A stretch of 64,000 nucleotides of DNA. Origin: JAGWBF01 sp963663025. GTDB lineage: Bacteria; Chloroflexota; Dehalococcoidia; Lucifugimonadales; JAGWBF01. The translations under genes were made by a program, and so were the position numbers. Below the pieces are notes generated by a model, which was not told where the DNA came from, ran no database searches, and saw nothing but the letters and a program-made list of their open reading frames with translations. Of this stretch, positions 62,563 to 64,000 are shown piece after piece. Within the stretch, counting starts at the first letter, position 1; each line of letters starts with the position of its first letter. Location: the NCBI GenBank assembly GCA_963663025.1, contig OY760073.1:1612001-1676000 (forward strand). Direction: 5' to 3'.

Positions 62563-62946
62563 GTGGCATCGATCCTGTCAATTGTCGAACGGGCTTACCA
62601 CGGCACAATCGAAGAGCAGGATGATACGATCCTGTGGCTGAGCCACATGATCAAGAATGCCGGCGGCGATATTTCCGTCCTTCTGCGAGGCAATGCAGTC
62701 AACTATGCGGTGCTGGGTCAGGATGCCACGGGCCTGTCCTTCGGGGATATCAAGCTCGAGGTTGCGCCCACGCTGGACAAAGATGTGGAGAACCTCATAG
62801 CGGCGGGCGTCACCACCTACGTGGTCCAGGAAGACCTGGAGGAGCGAGGCATCGGCCGAGACGAGGTTGCCAAGGGTATCAGCATGATCGGCCGTTCCCA
62901 GGTCGCCGACCTGTTCGACTCCCACGACTCTATCTGGCACTGGTAG
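62563..62946 (+). CDS. DsrE-family protein 3
   Basis: The 127-residue protein (GTG 62563, GAGGAGGG just upstream) begins VASILSIVERAYHGTIEEQDD and has SHMIKNAGGDISVLLRGNAV, ending HDSIWHW. It matches the DsrE/DsrH fold in size and strand pattern but has no Cys. With proteins 1 and 2 it could form a heterohexamer like DsrEFH or TusBCD. No dsrAB, dsrC or tusE gene is in the window. Confidence 0.72.
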   Translation: MASILSIVERAYHGTIEEQDDTILWLSHMIKNAGGDISVLLRGNAVNYAVLGQDATGLSFGDIKLEVAPTLDKDVENLIAAGVTTYVVQEDLEERGIGRDEVAKGISMIGRSQVADLFDSHDSIWHW

Positions 62947-62962
62947 TCTGCGTTTTCCCCAT

Positions 62963-63039
62963 GTCCCAGTAGCTCAGTTGGATAGAGCGGGTGCCTTCTA
63001 AGCACTAGGTCGCGGGTTCGAATCCTGCCTGGGACGCCA
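62963..63039 (+). tRNA. tRNA-Arg (TCT)
   Basis: The cloverleaf has the acceptor GTCCCAG/CTGGGAC, a D-arm GCTCAGTTGGATAGAGC, anticodon arm GGTGC-CTTCTAA-GCACT with anticodon TCT and T-arm GCGGGTTCGAATCCTGC. Unlike tRNA-Leu at 52695-52777, CCA is encoded after the discriminator G. Confidence 0.95.
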
Positions 63040-63122
63040 CTTTCCTTTACTCTCAAAGCAGTACCTCGGGATGCTGCTGCAATGCTCCGGCCATCATATC
63101 TTCAGGTTTGGAGGAGGCCCAA

Positions 63123-63482
63123 ATGGCAAACCCTGTTGTTCACTGGGAAATCGGAGGCCCAAACGTCGATGAGCTCCACGAGTTCTACCGCAGCCTGTTT
63201 GACTGGAACGTCCAGGTGATGGAGCAGATGGGAGGCTACGGCCTCGTAAACGGCGAAGAGGGCGGCATTGGCGGGGGTATATCCAAGACAGCCGAAGGAC
63301 TGGCCCCCAATTTCGTGACCATCTACGTTCAGGTCGATGACCTCCAGTCCTACCTTAACAAGGCGGAGGGGCTGGGAGGGAAGACCATCATGCCTCCCTT
63401 GAAGATATCGGACGAGATCGGCTCCGCAGCCATGTTCAGCGACCCCCAGGGAAACGTAATCGGCCTGTTCCAATCGACCTGA
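63123..63482 (+). CDS. VOC/glyoxalase-fold protein
   Basis: From the ATG at 63123 (GGAGGAGG upstream) the 119-residue protein has the vicinal-oxygen-chelate fold: VVHWEIGGPNVDELHEFYRS, LFDWNVQVMEQMGGYGLVNG, FVTIYVQVDDLQSYLNKAEG and MFSDPQGNVIGLFQS. Members bind a metal and include glyoxalase-type lyases and antibiotic-binding proteins; here a His and Glu pair for metal is visible in EIG and HEF but the substrate is unknown. Confidence 0.85.
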   Translation: MANPVVHWEIGGPNVDELHEFYRSLFDWNVQVMEQMGGYGLVNGEEGGIGGGISKTAEGLAPNFVTIYVQVDDLQSYLNKAEGLGGKTIMPPLKISDEIGSAAMFSDPQGNVIGLFQST

Positions 63483-63563
63483 TGGCCCCCGCGGCCTCCG
63501 TTCACGCCATAGCCCATCTGCCTCAACCCTCAGGCATGGTCTGGACTGAGGAACAGATAGCCT

Positions 63564-64000
63564 TTGATTAGCAACCTGGGCACTGCCAAGTTCCTCCAGG
63601 AACGCTCGTTACTTGTCGTATCGGTCCTGTTGGGGATAACCCTCCTGCTCATCATCCCCATGCTGACAATGTCCACCCGCGAGATCCCTTCCCTGGACCC
63701 GCCGGGAGAGGTTATCGACCTGGGTGACACCATTGACCAACGCTTCGCTTTCCCGTTCCACGCCAACGCATTCATTGCCGAATCCAGGGAAGGAGATATG
63801 CTGACCCAGGCCGCCCTCTGGGAGCTGTACCGGAACGAGGACAATCTGCGCACCTTGGACATGGAAGGGCGTCTGAATCCAGAAGAGCTTCCCAGTCAGC
63901 CCTATTTGTACCAGGGTTTCGACACCTTTGCCGGCCGCAGCTTCACTGGCGTGATCACCATAGCCGATGCTGTGGAAGCCATCATGGCTGAGTCACCGCT
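63564..64000 (+). CDS. RND/MMPL-type membrane protein, N-terminal part
   Basis: The frame is open from TTG 63564 to the end of the window, AGGAAC lying upstream. The first 145 residues contain an N-terminal transmembrane helix (LLVVSVLLGITLLLIIPML, about 16-34) followed by an extracytoplasmic region with GEVIDLGDTIDQRFAFPFH. This is the layout of RND/MMPL-type transporters, which start with a helix and a large periplasmic loop. The remaining helices would lie beyond the window. Confidence 0.6.
   Translation, partial: MISNLGTAKFLQERSLLVVSVLLGITLLLIIPMLTMSTREIPSLDPPGEVIDLGDTIDQRFAFPFHANAFIAESREGDMLTQAALWELYRNEDNLRTLDMEGRLNPEELPSQPYLYQGFDTFAGRSFTGVITIADAVEAIMAESP

Overview
The window looks like a high-GC chromosomal segment of a Chloroflexota bacterium, probably a Dehalococcoidia or SAR202-type lineage. 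This is an inference from the gene repertoire: a CaiB/BaiF CoA-transferase, F420-type luciferase-like oxidoreductase, GatA-like amidase, a free-standing 16S rRNA gene with no linked tRNA, 23S or 5S, RNase Y-YmdB-PHP-PlsY synteny, and many small palindromic repeats. The 16S gene (minus strand, about 15993-17509) would settle the taxonomy. No transposase, integrase or CRISPR array was seen.

Layout. 1-10.3 kb is ordinary metabolism: CoA-transferase, DUF418 membrane protein with a LysR regulator, ferredoxin, apt, MBL hydrolase, an amidase with a GatC-like partner, a RhaD-type aldolase/dehydrogenase and an LsrF-like aldolase. 10.5-18.7 kb is unusual and visibly richer in A/T from 11.4 kb. It holds a DUF192 lipoprotein and a tight five-gene operon (two different ParB-like proteins around a PC4-like protein, a DUF4258-like protein and an orphan) behind a near-consensus promoter. 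Next come a PaREP1/HEPN-like gene between two copies of the 16S trailer/terminator, the 16S gene itself, and a proteasome-like Ntn hydrolase with a Ser in place of Thr1 plus a small partner. 18.9-28.4 kb is mostly housekeeping (ggt, JAMM protease, leuB, rny, ymdB-like, PHP, plsY, recX, recA). 28.5-32.2 kb is a single-gene type IIG-like restriction-methylation gene bracketed by near-identical direct repeats of about 170 bp. 32.3-39.4 kb carries RidA, nadE, a HAD hydrolase, a large PEPCK-like protein, an isochorismatase-fold protein and a DapA-family aldolase.

40.1-49.7 kb, all on the minus strand, is the metabolic centrepiece: a glutamate-synthase-like enzyme split into three genes, a glutamine-synthetase-like gene, and a four-subunit sarcosine-oxidase-like complex. 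This set matches the N-methylglutamate pathway of methylamine oxidation (mgsABC, gmaS, mgdABCD). In it the amine is captured as gamma-glutamylmethylamide, turned into N-methylglutamate and oxidised, with C1 transfer to tetrahydrofolate. 49.7-50.6 kb is a dense repeat island. Beyond it lie an aspartic protease gene with an in-frame stop, two exported proteins, tRNA-Leu, DinB and SagB-like proteins, trehalose synthesis (otsA/otsB convergent), a PP2C phosphatase/protein kinase pair, an F420-type oxidoreductase, three consecutive DsrE-family genes, tRNA-Arg, a glyoxalase-fold protein and the start of an RND-type membrane protein.

All family names come from reading motifs in translated sequence; no database search was run. 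Starts were moved from the longest open frame where a ribosome-binding site or signal peptide argued for it, and this is stated per gene.
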